From the NCBI RefSeq assembly GCF_001399455.2, contig NZ_LLEI02000053.1, positions 249,312-313,311 of the forward strand: 64,000 nucleotides of DNA. The letters run 5' to 3'. The DNA comes from Vibrio bivalvicida (GTDB taxonomy: Bacteria > Pseudomonadota > Gammaproteobacteria > Enterobacterales > Vibrionaceae). The notes below the pieces were generated by a model. That model searched no databases, was not told the DNA's origin, and saw only the letters and a program-made list of their open reading frames with translations. The position numbers and the translations under genes were made by a program. This document shows positions 55,186-64,000 of the stretch, one piece after another (position 1 is the stretch's first letter; the number at the start of each line of letters is the position of its first letter).

Positions 55186-56403
55186 TTATTTCGTTTTTAC
55201 AGAAAGAAGGTCAGCAGTCCATTTGACTGAGGAGTCATAGCATTGGCTTAATACCACTTCATCGACCCCAATTGAATCGCAGTAACGGCGTACTTCTTCC
55301 CATTGGGCTTGTTCGTATGCTTTAGTTAGCAATAAAATTTCGCCTAGTATGCCTTCATTTTTAGTGATTGCGAGTTTTATTGATTCGTCGACAGAGATCT
55401 CTTCAATAATTTGCTCCAAAGGTCTGTCAAGCAAGCTATCAAGCAGCGAGAACATACCAGTCAAAAACGCTTGCCCGGATTCAAATTTGGTTTCTAATCG
55501 CGCAGCAAGGAGTTCGCAATAACGGGCCCTTTGAATAGACAAACCATATAAATAATCGGGTTTACTTTCTTGCGTAGATGCGAGAGAGACGAGCGAAATA
55601 AACTTCCTTAGTTTATCTTCACCTAAGTAGACCAACGCTTGCTTGAAAGATTGAATTTTGGTTTGCACGATTGAAGATGAGTTAACGAAAGACAGCAGCT
55701 TAAAAGATAATGTGACGTCTTTGCTGATTAAAGACTCAATCGATGCATAGTCCATATCCTGTTTAGCTATTTCAGTCAGCAGTTGAACCACCGTCATAAA
55801 AGAAGGCTCGAGTGCCTTACGGGTAATCATTTCCGGCTTGCTAAAGAAATAACCCTGAAAGTACTCAAACCCTGCTTTTTTTGCTTGTTCGAATTCTTCA
55901 TAGGTCTCGACTTTTTCAGCGAGGAAAGCAATATTGCTCCCAGATAAACGCAGAATAAAATTGCGCGCTTTTTCAATGGATACTTGCCTGATATCAAATT
56001 TAATGATCGAGATATAAGGAAGGAACGAACGCCACTCTTTGCTTGGGATAAAGTCATCTAGAGCTATTTTGTATCCTGCTGCGGCCATTTCCTTAATGAC
56101 GTCGAGTAATTCTTTTGTTGGTGGACAATCTTCTAAAATTTCTACCACAAGGTTGTCTGAAGGGAAAAGAGTTGGCACCTTGTTGAGTAGGCTTTGGTAA
56201 GGAAAGTTAACAAAACCTAGCTTATCTCCAAGTGTTTCATAATGCGTCGAGAGGAAGTGATCAGATAACAAACGGCTGGTCGCATGTTCAGGATCGATTT
56301 CCGGAAAGGTATTTTGCGGACCGTCTCTAAAAAGCAGTTCATAACCAATAGTTTGTTTATCTACATTTAATATCGGTTGTCTAGCTATATATGAATAAGT
56401 CAA
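55186..56403 (-). CDS. EAL and HDOD domain signalling protein (YuxH type)
   Basis: 405 residues: a degenerate EAL domain (about 1-200) in which the EAL triad reads ELL (GYELLFRDG), although IALDDF, IKFDIR and QGYFFSKP are kept, followed by an HDOD domain (about 200-390). Such proteins usually act as c-di-GMP effectors or regulatory scaffolds rather than phosphodiesterases. No partner is encoded next to it besides ychJ. Confidence 0.88.
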   Translation of the reverse strand: MTYSYIARQPILNVDKQTIGYELLFRDGPQNTFPEIDPEHATSRLLSDHFLSTHYETLGDKLGFVNFPYQSLLNKVPTLFPSDNLVVEILEDCPPTKELLDVIKEMAAAGYKIALDDFIPSKEWRSFLPYISIIKFDIRQVSIEKARNFILRLSGSNIAFLAEKVETYEEFEQAKKAGFEYFQGYFFSKPEMITRKALEPSFMTVVQLLTEIAKQDMDYASIESLISKDVTLSFKLLSFVNSSSIVQTKIQSFKQALVYLGEDKLRKFISLVSLASTQESKPDYLYGLSIQRARYCELLAARLETKFESGQAFLTGMFSLLDSLLDRPLEQIIEEISVDESIKLAITKNEGILGEILLLTKAYEQAQWEEVRRYCDSIGVDEVVLSQCYDSSVKWTADLLSVKTK

Positions 56404-56485
56404 GATCTATACCACGTTCCAAGTACAGGTTGAAGGAAACTAGTCTTCATTTATAATGGACTAAATAACGTGAAAAATAAGTGAC

Positions 56486-57214
56486 TTAGCTTGCAAAAGG
56501 CCGTTGTTGTAATTCAAACCCGGATTTATCGTACACTAAGACTGACCCCTGAGTGTACCAGTCACCTAGCACAATTCTAGTATAGTCCTTTTCTTGAACT
56601 TGGAAGGAATGAACGTTAGGCCGATGTGTATGTCCATGGATCATAAGGTCTACTTTGTGGCTAAGCATTACGTGTTCAACTTCGTCTTGAGTCACATCCA
56701 TAATGTCAAGAGACTTAGTTTGCTTGTCAGATCGGATATCGGATTGAACTTTGCTCACAATCTTTTTCTTGAGCAGCATTGGAATGCGATTGAACACCCA
56801 TTGTAACCAAGGTTGATGTACTTTGGCTCGATACTCTAGGTATTTCACGTCTTGAGTGCAAAGTGTATCACCGTGTAGAACAATGGCTTGACGGCCATAT
56901 AAGTCAATTACGGTTTCGTCACCAAGCAACTGGACCCCTGTTTGTTTACTAAAGCGTTTTCCAACCAGAAAGTCACGATTACCTTGGGTGAAGTAACAAG
57001 GGATGCCTTTGTCGGTTAACGTTTTAAACTCAGTCCTAATGGATGAGGCAAAATCGGAGCGGTCGTCATCACCAATCCAAAACTCAAATAAATCACCAAG
57101 CACGTAGAGTGCGTCAGCATGAACGGCTTCTTCACGCATAAAACGGATAAAACACTGGGTGATTTCAGGAGTAGAAGAGGATAGGTGGAGATCAGATATA
57201 AAAAGTGTGGTCAT
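56486..57214 (-). CDS. lpxH: UDP-2,3-diacylglucosamine diphosphatase LpxH
   Basis: 242 residues. Metallophosphatase motifs are DLHLSS at the start, LGDLFEFWIGDD near residue 40, GNRDFL near 80, LHGDTLC near 114 and HGHTHRPNVH near 195. It cleaves UDP-2,3-diacylglucosamine in lipid A synthesis at the inner membrane. The ppiB-lpxH pairing on one strand is common in Vibrio and its relatives. Confidence 0.95.
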   Translation of the reverse strand: MTTLFISDLHLSSSTPEITQCFIRFMREEAVHADALYVLGDLFEFWIGDDDRSDFASSIRTEFKTLTDKGIPCYFTQGNRDFLVGKRFSKQTGVQLLGDETVIDLYGRQAIVLHGDTLCTQDVKYLEYRAKVHQPWLQWVFNRIPMLLKKKIVSKVQSDIRSDKQTKSLDIMDVTQDEVEHVMLSHKVDLMIHGHTHRPNVHSFQVQEKDYTRIVLGDWYTQGSVLVYDKSGFELQQRPFAS

Positions 57215-57226
57215 AGTTAAATAGCA

Positions 57227-57255
57227 AGAGAGCGCATCACGCGCTCTCTTTTTTC
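57227..57255. terminator. Hairpin between ppiB and lpxH
   Basis: AGAGAGCGC/GCGCTCTCT with a 5-nt loop. The T-run lies on the plus strand, so termination of the minus-strand ppiB transcript would be weak. It may instead stabilise the mRNA. Confidence 0.7.
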
Positions 57256-57257
57256 AA

Positions 57258-57752
57258 TTATTCTTCGATTGTTGTACCAGTGATCAGTACATCTTCAAGC
57301 GGTACATCTTGGTGCATGCCGGAAGAGCCAGTGCTAACGCCTTTGATCTTGTTAACGATGTCCATACCTTCAACGACTTCAGCGAATACACAGTAACCCC
57401 AACCGTCAAGGCTTTCGCTACGGAAATCTAAGAAGGTATTGTCTTTCACGTTGATAAAGAACTGAGAACTCGCTGAGTGCGGTTCCATAGTACGCGCCAT
57501 AGCAAGAGTGCCAACCTTGTTGCTTAGGCCGTTATTTGCTTCGTTTTTGATTGGTGCACGCGTTGCCTTCTCTTTTAGGCCAGACTCCATGCCACCGCCT
57601 TGAATCATGAAACCGTCGATAACACGGTGGAATAACGTGTTGTCGTAGAAACCATCACGGCAGTACTGTAGGAAGTTTGCACTTGTTTCCGGTGCTTTTT
57701 CTTCGTTTAGTTGAATTTTGATGTCACCAAAATTTGTGTGAAGGGTGATCAT
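57258..57752 (-). CDS. ppiB: Peptidyl-prolyl cis-trans isomerase B
   Basis: 164 residues of the cyclophilin family: FHRVIDGFMIQGG near residue 41, ASSQFFINVKDN near 95 and the C-terminal DVPLEDVLI. No signal peptide, so it is the cytoplasmic isomer. It accelerates proline isomerisation during folding. It diverges from cysS. Confidence 0.96.
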   Translation of the reverse strand: MITLHTNFGDIKIQLNEEKAPETSANFLQYCRDGFYDNTLFHRVIDGFMIQGGGMESGLKEKATRAPIKNEANNGLSNKVGTLAMARTMEPHSASSQFFINVKDNTFLDFRSESLDGWGYCVFAEVVEGMDIVNKIKGVSTGSSGMHQDVPLEDVLITGTTIEE

Positions 57753-57953
57753 GATTTTTTCCTTTAGCTGTGTTTTTGCTTTGAGCCAAGATTCTAACTT
57801 AACTTTTCAGACATTAACACGTGAAAAGTACGGGTTGAGACCTGAGTATAGGTGTTAATGATGGTTTTTTGCGCATTTCGGGGATTACCTAACTGGGCGT
57901 GAGTTGGTATACTGAGCCACTATTTTGTTTCACCTAAATATTAGAAAGAGATC

Positions 57954-59336
57954 ATGTTAAAGATATATAACACACTCACAAGACAGAAAGAGGAATTTAA
58001 ACCAATCAATGCCGGCAAAGTTGGCATGTATGTCTGTGGGGTAACCATCTATGATCTCTGTCATATTGGTCACGGTCGCACTTTCGTTTCATTTGACGTC
58101 GTTTCACGTTACTTACGCTATTTAGGCTACGATCTTACGTTTGTTCGTAACATTACTGACATTGACGACAAGATCATTAAACGTGCAAACGAGAACGGTG
58201 AGAGCTGTGATTCGTTGACTGAACGCCTAATTGGTGAAATGCACGCAGACTTTGATGCTTTGAATATGAAGCGCCCTGATATTGAGCCTCGCGCGACGGA
58301 ATACATCACCGAAATCATTGAACTGGTTGAAAAGCTTATCGAACGCGGTTTTGCCTACGTCGCTGATAACGGTGACGTGATGTTTGAAATCGCGAAATAT
58401 GACGACTATGGCAAGCTGTCTCGCCAAGACCTAGAGCAATTACAAGCGGGTGCTCGCGTAGAAATTGAAAGTGCTAAGCGTAGCTCGCTAGACTTTGTAC
58501 TTTGGAAGATGTCTAAGCCAGGTGAACCTACTTGGGAATCACCATGGGGACCTGGTCGTCCAGGCTGGCACATCGAGTGTTCTGCAATGAACTCATCTAT
58601 TTTAGGTAACCATTTCGACATTCACGGTGGTGGCTCTGATCTACAGTTCCCACACCACGAAAACGAAATCGCGCAATCTTGCTGTGCGCACGGTACTGAT
58701 TACGTCAACACATGGATGCATAGCGGCATGGTGATGGTAGACCGTGAGAAAATGTCTAAATCTCTAGGTAACTTCTTTACTATTCGTGATGTTTTAGGTC
58801 ACTACGATGCAGAAACGGTACGTTACTTCCTAATGTCAGGTCACTACCGTAGCCAGCTAAACTACAGCGAAGAGAATCTAAACCAAGCACGTGCGTCACT
58901 TGAGCGTCTGTACACTTCATTGCGCGGTCTTGACCTGTCAACACCAGCTGCGGGTGGGGAAGAGTATGTTAAGCGCTACACTGAGGCGATGAACGACGAC
59001 TTCAACACCCCAGAAGCCTACTCAGTGCTGTTTGACATGGCGCGTGAGATCAACCGTGTGAAGACGGAAGATGTAGCAATGGCTAGTGCGCTTGGTTCAC
59101 TAATGCGTGAACTAGCAGATGTGATTGGTATTCTTTATCAAGATCCTGAAGCCTTTTTAAAAGGTGACTCTGGCAATGACGACGAAGTAGCGGAAATCGA
59201 AGCACTGATTAAACTACGTAACGATTCTCGCGCAGCTAAAGACTGGGCCAATGCTGATATGGCACGAGACAAGCTGACGGAAATGGGCATCGTGCTAGAA
59301 GATGGCGCAGCAGGCACGACGTGGCGCCGTAAATAA
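57954..59336 (+). CDS. cysS: Cysteinyl-tRNA synthetase
   Basis: 460 residues of a class I synthetase. Zinc-site Cys28 in YVCGVTIYD, the HIGH signature at CHIGHGR and KMSKSLGN are present. It charges tRNA-Cys. It diverges from ppiB, with about 200 bp between them. Confidence 0.98.
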   Translation: MLKIYNTLTRQKEEFKPINAGKVGMYVCGVTIYDLCHIGHGRTFVSFDVVSRYLRYLGYDLTFVRNITDIDDKIIKRANENGESCDSLTERLIGEMHADFDALNMKRPDIEPRATEYITEIIELVEKLIERGFAYVADNGDVMFEIAKYDDYGKLSRQDLEQLQAGARVEIESAKRSSLDFVLWKMSKPGEPTWESPWGPGRPGWHIECSAMNSSILGNHFDIHGGGSDLQFPHHENEIAQSCCAHGTDYVNTWMHSGMVMVDREKMSKSLGNFFTIRDVLGHYDAETVRYFLMSGHYRSQLNYSEENLNQARASLERLYTSLRGLDLSTPAAGGEEYVKRYTEAMNDDFNTPEAYSVLFDMAREINRVKTEDVAMASALGSLMRELADVIGILYQDPEAFLKGDSGNDDEVAEIEALIKLRNDSRAAKDWANADMARDKLTEMGIVLEDGAAGTTWRRK

Positions 59337-59358
59337 ATCGTAGGCATACCATTTCAAG

Positions 59359-59388
59359 AAGGGCTGTTGATTCAGCCCTTTTCTTTAA
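59359..59388 (+). terminator. Rho-independent terminator after cysS
   Basis: AAGGGCTG/CAGCCCTT stem with a 6-nt loop and a T-rich tail. Confidence 0.85.
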
Positions 59389-59418
59389 TTTTTATCATCT
59401 TTATACGGGTAACAAACA

Positions 59419-59997
59419 GTGGCACAGATGTACTTCTATTACTCTGCAATGAATGCGGGTAAATCAACCACTCTTCTTCAGTCTTCTTTTAATTACCAAG
59501 AGCGTGGTATGACGCCAGTTATCTTTACTGCGGCGTTAGATGACCGTTATGGTATTGGTAAAGTCAGCTCGCGTATCGGCTTGCAGTCAGATGCTCAATT
59601 ATTTAATGCAGAGACAAACTTATACCAAGAGATTACGGCACTAAATGAAGTAGAGAAGCGTCACTGTATTCTTGTTGATGAGTGCCAATTCTTGACTAAA
59701 GAGCAGGTATATCAGCTAACCGAAGTTGTCGATAAACTGCATATTCCAGTGCTGTGTTATGGGCTAAGAACGGATTTTCTTGGTGAGTTGTTTGAAGGCA
59801 GCAAGTACCTTCTATCGTGGGCAGATAAGCTAATTGAGCTGAAAACTATTTGTCACTGTGGTCGTAAAGCCAACATGGTGATTCGCACCGACGAAAATGG
59901 TGTGGCAATTAAAGAAGGTGATCAAGTTGCGATTGGTGGTAACGATCGTTATGTATCTGTATGTCGCGAACATTATAAAGAGGCATTAGGGAAATAA
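59419..59997 (+). CDS. tdk: Thymidine kinase
   Basis: 192 residues from a GTG at 59419 giving MAQMYFYYSAMNAGKSTTLL, the exact family start. P-loop NAGKSTT, ILVDECQFL and a zinc site (CHCGRKAN with Cys in SVCREHY) complete the type II thymidine kinase. It phosphorylates thymidine in the salvage pathway. Confidence 0.96.
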   Translation: MAQMYFYYSAMNAGKSTTLLQSSFNYQERGMTPVIFTAALDDRYGIGKVSSRIGLQSDAQLFNAETNLYQEITALNEVEKRHCILVDECQFLTKEQVYQLTEVVDKLHIPVLCYGLRTDFLGELFEGSKYLLSWADKLIELKTICHCGRKANMVIRTDENGVAIKEGDQVAIGGNDRYVSVCREHYKEALGK

Positions 59998-60010
59998 CCT
60001 CTTGTCAGCA

Positions 60011-60052
60011 CACACAAAAAAGCGAAGCATTATGCTTCGCTTTTTTGTGTGT
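60011..60052. terminator. Bidirectional terminator between tdk and infA
   Basis: A long stem built on AAAAAAGCGAAGCA/TGCTTCGCTTTTTT, with flanking CACACA/TGTGTG extending the pairing, between convergent genes. Confidence 0.92.
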
Positions 60053-60088
60053 ATTCGAATAATTCGGATTGCGTGAGGCAGTCAGAGA

Positions 60089-60307
60089 TTAACGAGCACG
60101 GAAGACGATGCGACCTTTTGATAGGTCGTATGGAGTCATCTCTACAGTTACTTTGTCACCAGTAAGAATACGGATGTAGTTCTTACGCATTTTACCAGAG
60201 ATGTGAGCAGTAACCACGTGACCGTTTTCTAGCTCAACACGGAACATTGTGTTTGGAAGAGTATCAAGGACAGTGCCTTGCATCTCAATTACGTCTTCTT
60301 TAGCCAT
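60089..60307 (-). CDS. infA: Translation initiation factor IF-1
   Basis: 72 residues of the S1-type OB fold, nearly identical to other gammaproteobacterial IF-1 (MAKEDVIEMQGTVLDTLPN). An essential initiation factor that occupies the ribosomal A site. It lies just downstream of bpt on the same strand. Confidence 0.98.
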   Translation of the reverse strand: MAKEDVIEMQGTVLDTLPNTMFRVELENGHVVTAHISGKMRKNYIRILTGDKVTVEMTPYDLSKGRIVFRAR

Positions 60308-60387
60308 TTAATCCTCTTTTAAAAATGGACGATTTCAACCGGTGCATAATGCCGATAAAAATGAATTAAGTAAAGTTGGGGCGTATT

Positions 60388-61086
60388 CTACCCTTGCCAA
60401 CGCTGATTTACTAGCCTTTGATGACGCTGAAATCGGACTTTATAGCTCATCGCCGGGCATTCATCGATCTGATAGCCTAAATAAAGCCACTGTTTACCTT
60501 GCTCTTGGCAATATTGAATCTGAAATAAAACCGCAAGTGTACCTAAGGAAAGCGTATAGTCTGGGTCAAAGTAGGTATAGAAGGCACTGACGCTATTAGA
60601 CAGAATATCCGTGACAGCGACGGCAATGAGCTTGTCTTGGTCATAAATGTGCAAGAATTGAGTGTTGAGCCAGGCACATTGAGAAAACTGGGCAAATTCA
60701 GTTTGTTTCGGTGGGTACATAGTTCCGTTGCGGTGTCTAGATTCAATATAGCGTGAGTAGAGTTCGAACCATTGGTCATCCATCTGCTCTTTAAGCTGCC
60801 ATGTGAATGATTTGGCTTTGTTTAACAGGCGCTTTTGATTGCGTGAAAGGACAACCTCTGGGATGGAGACACGAATAGCCTGACACGCGCTGCATTGATC
60901 GCAATGAGGTTTGTAGATGGTATCACCACTGCGCCTGAATCCATTAGCTAGCAACACCTCATAGCTCGAACCACAATGCATGGTGGGCTCAAGGGCTACG
61001 GCCACACGCTCCTGTCTATCAGCAAGGTAGCTACAAGGGTGGCAGTCGGTTAAACCAATACGGATTTGCTGCAGATCGGAACTCAT
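60388..61086 (-). CDS. bpt: Bacterial leucyltransferase Bpt (aspartate/glutamate N-end rule)
   Basis: 232 residues. The ATG at 61086 overlaps the aat stop (TAATG); the frame reaches 61098 without support for a start there. The arginyltransferase-like fold shows an N-terminal Cys pattern (CSYL and CGSSYEVLL) and CDQCSACQAIRV near residue 69. It attaches Leu to N-terminal Asp or Glu so the protein is sent to ClpAP. Confidence 0.94.
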   Translation of the reverse strand: MSSDLQQIRIGLTDCHPCSYLADRQERVAVALEPTMHCGSSYEVLLANGFRRSGDTIYKPHCDQCSACQAIRVSIPEVVLSRNQKRLLNKAKSFTWQLKEQMDDQWFELYSRYIESRHRNGTMYPPKQTEFAQFSQCAWLNTQFLHIYDQDKLIAVAVTDILSNSVSAFYTYFDPDYTLSLGTLAVLFQIQYCQEQGKQWLYLGYQIDECPAMSYKVRFQRHQRLVNQRWQG

Positions 61087-61805
61087 TACTCTCCCCAAGT
61101 TTCGCTGGTTATTCGCTGTTGTGAAAAACAGTTTTCTGATAGCGGCTCACTATTAAATGATAGCAGCCTTTGCATAAAGTCTTCACGATTGAGTTCAATT
61201 GCGCCCAATGAGGCGAGGTGAGGGTTAAGCACCTGACAATCGATCAATTTTCCGTTGTGTTGCTCAAAATGTCGGCAAAAATACCACAGTGCTACTTTGG
61301 ATGCGTTAGCCTCTAAACTAAACATCGATTCACCACAAAATACTTGCCCCACAGAGATACCGTAAAGACCGCCGATAAGGCATTCGTCGCGCCAAACCTC
61401 AACAGAGTGGCAATTGCCTTGTTTTGCCAACTGTTTATAGGCTTGACGCATTTCTTCATTGAGCCATGTTTCTTCTTCGCTTCGAGTTGAGGCACAGTAG
61501 TCAATAACTTGTTCTGTTGTATGATTAATGGTCACGCGGTAGTTGTGTTTTCTTTGAAATTTTTTGAGACTTTTCGCTGGTTGAAATGTCTTAGGATCAA
61601 AGACAGCTCGTGGCGATGGACTCCACCAAAGAATGGGCTCTCCTGGACCGTACCAGGGAAAGATACCATTTTTATAGGCCAAGATAAGCCTTTCTGCACT
61701 TAGGTCACCACCAAATGCGAGTAAGCCGTTTGGATCGACTAAAGCATCAAAAGTGGATGGAAACCAAAGGTTATTGAGATCAAGTTCAGTGAGATAAATC
61801 GCCAT
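61086..61805 (-). CDS. aat: Leucyl/phenylalanyl-tRNA-protein transferase Aat
   Basis: 239 residues with the family blocks FPWYGPGEPILWWSPSPRAVFDP near residue 50, GGLYGISVGQVFCGESMFS near 146 and VLNPHLASLGA near 201. It attaches Leu or Phe to N-terminal Lys or Arg in the same N-end rule pathway as bpt, with which it forms an overlapping operon. Confidence 0.97.
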   Translation of the reverse strand: MAIYLTELDLNNLWFPSTFDALVDPNGLLAFGGDLSAERLILAYKNGIFPWYGPGEPILWWSPSPRAVFDPKTFQPAKSLKKFQRKHNYRVTINHTTEQVIDYCASTRSEEETWLNEEMRQAYKQLAKQGNCHSVEVWRDECLIGGLYGISVGQVFCGESMFSLEANASKVALWYFCRHFEQHNGKLIDCQVLNPHLASLGAIELNREDFMQRLLSFNSEPLSENCFSQQRITSETWGE

Positions 61806-61826
61806 GAATGAAATGAGGAAAAGAAA

Positions 61827-62282
61827 ATGAAGAAGTTACTCTGGATCATATTGGTTTTTCCCTTGATTGCCAATGCGGCTTACCAAAGAAATACGGCACG
61901 TCCGGTCAATGAAGTAGTTTTCGGTCAAATTGATACCGTGAGGTACATAACCCAACAAGATATTGTTAAATCGAAAGGTTCAGGTTGGGAAACACTGCTG
62001 GGTGCGGTGGTTGGAGGGCTAGTTGGTAACCAGTTTGGTAGCGGTACTGGTAAGGAAGTAGCGACAGCGGTCGGAGCGGTTGCAGGTGCGGGGATTGCCC
62101 GAAATCAAGCTAACCAAGAGTATCGAGTTGAATACAAGTTGGTAGAGATACTGATTGAAACCGACAAAGGTAAGTTGGTAGACGTTATCCAAGATGTCGA
62201 CAACAACATGTTATTCGAGCGAGGAGATAAAGTTCGTATTCTCTATTTTGATGATGGCGTACGGGTCGATAAGGAATATTAA
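61827..62282 (+). CDS. Glycine-zipper 2TM surface-antigen-like protein
   Basis: 151 residues with a signal peptide ending near ANA (residue 17). A Gly-zipper (GAVVGGLVGNQFGSGTGKEVA then AVGAVAGAGIA) in the middle is typical of the 17-kDa surface antigen/SlyB-like group. Ends in a charged beta-rich region. Predicted envelope protein of unknown function. It diverges from aat with 21 bp between them. Confidence 0.82.
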   Translation: MKKLLWIILVFPLIANAAYQRNTARPVNEVVFGQIDTVRYITQQDIVKSKGSGWETLLGAVVGGLVGNQFGSGTGKEVATAVGAVAGAGIARNQANQEYRVEYKLVEILIETDKGKLVDVIQDVDNNMLFERGDKVRILYFDDGVRVDKEY

Positions 62283-62436
62283 TAGACTCAGATGGGTGTG
62301 GCCAGAGCAGATAATTATTCAGTTCTATTCGTGATTTGGGTCTGGTTTTACTAGGTGAATTTAGATAGGCTGCAAGTACGAAGAATTTTCATCGTCCCGT
62401 TTAGGAAGACGGGGTGAGCAAGGAATATCAATTTAA

Positions 62437-63717
62437 ATGGAAAGCCTTACGTTACAACCTATCAATAAAGTCAATGGTGAGGTCAACTTACCAGGTTCAA
62501 AAAGTGTCTCTAACCGAGCTTTATTGCTTGCAGCCCTTGCAAGTGGCAAGACACGTCTAACTAACTTACTCGACAGTGATGATATCCGCCATATGTTGAA
62601 TGCGTTATCTCAACTTGGTGTTTCATATACTTTGTCTGAAGATAAAACGGTTTGTGAAGTTGAAGGGCTAGGAAAGCCGTTTGACGCTCCACAAGCGTTA
62701 GAACTCTTTTTGGGTAACGCGGGTACAGCGATGCGCCCTCTGGCGGCTGCACTATGCTTAGGTGGCGGTGAGTACGTACTCACCGGAGAGCCACGAATGA
62801 AAGAGCGTCCTATCGGTCATCTAGTCAATGCGCTTCGCCAAGCGGGTGCAGAGATTGAATACCTAGAAAATGAAGATTATCCACCACTTAAGATCCTAGG
62901 AACGGGTTTGAAGGGTGGGACAGTGGACATTGATGGCTCTATCTCTAGCCAGTTTTTGACCGCATTTCTGATGTCTGCACCACTTGCTCAAGATGATGTC
63001 ACTATTAACATTGTGGGTGAGCTGGTATCTAAACCGTATATCGATATCACTTTGCATATCATGGCTCAGTTCGGAGTCGTGGTAGAAAACAACAACTACC
63101 AAGAGTTTGTTATTCGCAAAGGTCAATCGTATGTCGCACCAGGTGATTTCTTGGTTGAAGGGGATGCGTCTTCTGCGTCTTACTTCTTGGCTGCCGCTGC
63201 GATCAAGGGCGGTGAAATCAAAGTAACAGGTATCGGTAAAAACAGCATTCAGGGTGATATTCAATTTGCAGATGCGCTAGAAAAAATGGGTGCACAAATC
63301 GAATGGGGTGACGATTACGTTATTTCTCGTGTGGGTGAATTAAAAGCCGTAGATATGGACTTTAACCACATCCCAGATGCAGCGATGACGATTGCCACTA
63401 CCGCACTGTTTGCAGAAGGTACTACCGCGATTCGCAACGTATACAACTGGCGTGTAAAAGAGACAGATCGGCTTGCAGCGATGGCGACCGAACTACGTAA
63501 AGTAGGCGCCGAAGTGGAAGAGGGTGAAGATTACATCGTTGTCACACCGCCAGCCAAGCTGACGCACGCAGCTATTGATACTTACGATGACCACCGTATG
63601 GCGATGTGTTTCTCGCTTGTCGCGCTAAGTGATACGCCAGTGACCATCAATGATCCTAAGTGTACATCTAAGACCTTCCCAGATTACTTCGATAAGTTGG
63701 AAGGGTTGAGCTCTTAA
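62437..63717 (+). CDS. aroA: 3-phosphoshikimate 1-carboxyvinyltransferase (EPSP synthase)
   Basis: 426 residues. LPGSKSVSNRALLLAAL near residue 18, LFLGNAGTAMRPLAAALC near 90, and the C-terminal DDHRMAMCFSL define EPSP synthase. It transfers the enolpyruvyl group to shikimate-3-phosphate in aromatic amino acid synthesis. It is followed by an interspersed repeat and a terminator. Confidence 0.98.
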   Translation: MESLTLQPINKVNGEVNLPGSKSVSNRALLLAALASGKTRLTNLLDSDDIRHMLNALSQLGVSYTLSEDKTVCEVEGLGKPFDAPQALELFLGNAGTAMRPLAAALCLGGGEYVLTGEPRMKERPIGHLVNALRQAGAEIEYLENEDYPPLKILGTGLKGGTVDIDGSISSQFLTAFLMSAPLAQDDVTINIVGELVSKPYIDITLHIMAQFGVVVENNNYQEFVIRKGQSYVAPGDFLVEGDASSASYFLAAAAIKGGEIKVTGIGKNSIQGDIQFADALEKMGAQIEWGDDYVISRVGELKAVDMDFNHIPDAAMTIATTALFAEGTTAIRNVYNWRVKETDRLAAMATELRKVGAEVEEGEDYIVVTPPAKLTHAAIDTYDDHRMAMCFSLVALSDTPVTINDPKCTSKTFPDYFDKLEGLSS

Positions 63718-63785
63718 GAAATATAGAACGGACTTCGTCCTACAGAACGCTTTGCTTCGAGAGGCGAGATCGGACGGCGACAAAT

Positions 63786-63890
63786 CGTCATTCCATAGAG
63801 CGACGAAGGAGTGAGTAGGGAATCTCTAAAGGAATCTTACTCGTTTGCAGAGATCCCCAACTCGGTCGTGCCTCCCTCTCGGGGATGACG
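63786..63890. repeat. Long imperfect inverted repeat (interspersed element-like)
   Basis: Arms at 63786-63827 and 63850-63890 are roughly 75% complementary (CGTCATTCC...GGGAATCTC against the reverse of GAGATCCCC...GGATGACG), separated by about 22 nt. The transcript would form a long hairpin. No ORF is present. It resembles the small interspersed intergenic elements common in vibrios. The 68 bp before it (63718-63785) hold a short hairpin ACGGACTTCGTCC and nothing else. Confidence 0.72.
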
Positions 63891-63910
63891 GAGCAATGGC
63901 GTGAAATGAG

Positions 63911-63943
63911 AAGGGTTGACACATTGTGTCAACCCTTTATTTT
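63911..63943 (+). terminator. Rho-independent terminator
   Basis: AAGGGTTGACA/TGTCAACCCTT, an 11-bp stem with a 5-nt loop, followed by TATTTTTT, directly before the heptamer array. Confidence 0.9.
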
Positions 63944-64000
63944 TTCTCGCTTCTCGCTTCTCGCTTCTCGCTTCTCGCTTCTCGCTTCTCGCTTCTCGCT
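63944..64000. repeat. Tandem heptamer array (TTCTCGC), runs off the window
   Basis: Eight perfect copies and the first base of a ninth reach the last base of the window, so the full length is unknown. It uses the same unit as the array at 1634-1682, in the same orientation. Confidence 0.95.

Noticed and set aside
60342..60590. Plus-strand ORF opposite bpt
   Set aside because: It is an antisense shadow of the conserved bpt gene.

Overview
The window is a stretch of a Vibrio chromosome. The housekeeping genes (gapA, cysS, tdk, infA, bpt-aat, aroA, rlmA, lpxH-ppiB) read as typical Vibrionaceae proteins, and the type VI secretion (T6SS) proteins and the interspersed repeats also fit that genus. 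The species cannot be fixed from the sequence alone. No rRNA, tRNA, CRISPR array, transposase or phage gene was seen.

Layout. (1) 1-1575: 3' part of an unrecognised gene, a terminator, and a heptamer tandem array. (2) 1683-32530: a complete T6SS cluster with all thirteen core genes. vasH-clpV run on the minus strand. Diverging from them, with a sigma-54-like promoter before hcp, are hcp, vgrG, an adaptor block (DUF6484, a large unknown, DUF2169, thiolase-like pseudoenzyme), a Ser/Thr kinase and tssA-B-C-E-F-G. An AsnC/Lrp-type regulator, tssM and a VasL/TagA-like gene run on the minus strand. A 664-bp regulatory gap separates these from an outer-membrane barrel gene, FHA (tagH), tssJ, tssK and tssL on the plus strand. 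(3) 32672-40565: an effector-immunity array. It has a full-length DUF4150 (PAAR-like) AHH-nuclease effector with two immunity genes. An orphan, N-terminally truncated second copy follows, whose AHH nuclease domain is a separate ORF, with its own two immunity genes. A decayed third junction with two more immunity-like genes and a fourth remnant complete it. The modules share a recombination block (173/167 bp, identical apart from 6 bp) and similar terminator-junction boundaries. (4) 40673-63717: ordinary chromosome, including an MscS-family pseudogene with an internal deletion, ABM and glyoxalase genes, alkaline phosphatase, chaN, rlmA, an MCP, yeaD, gapA, msrB, yeaC, ychJ, an EAL/HDOD gene, lpxH, ppiB, cysS, tdk, infA, bpt, aat and aroA. 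(5) 63718-64000: a long imperfect inverted repeat, a terminator and a second array of the same heptamer.

How it works together (inference from known families): VasH with sigma-54 drives hcp-vgrG. TssB/C/A with the TssE/F/G/K baseplate and the TssJ/L/M membrane complex fire the Hcp-VgrG spike. ClpV recycles the sheath, and a PpkA-like kinase with the FHA protein may control assembly. The DUF6484/DUF2169/thiolase-like block next to vgrG probably loads the DUF4150 nuclease effector encoded about 20 kb downstream, a division of labour like that at the P. aeruginosa vgrG1b-tse7 locus. The orphan toxin and immunity modules look like a recombination-fed store of alternative nuclease tails.
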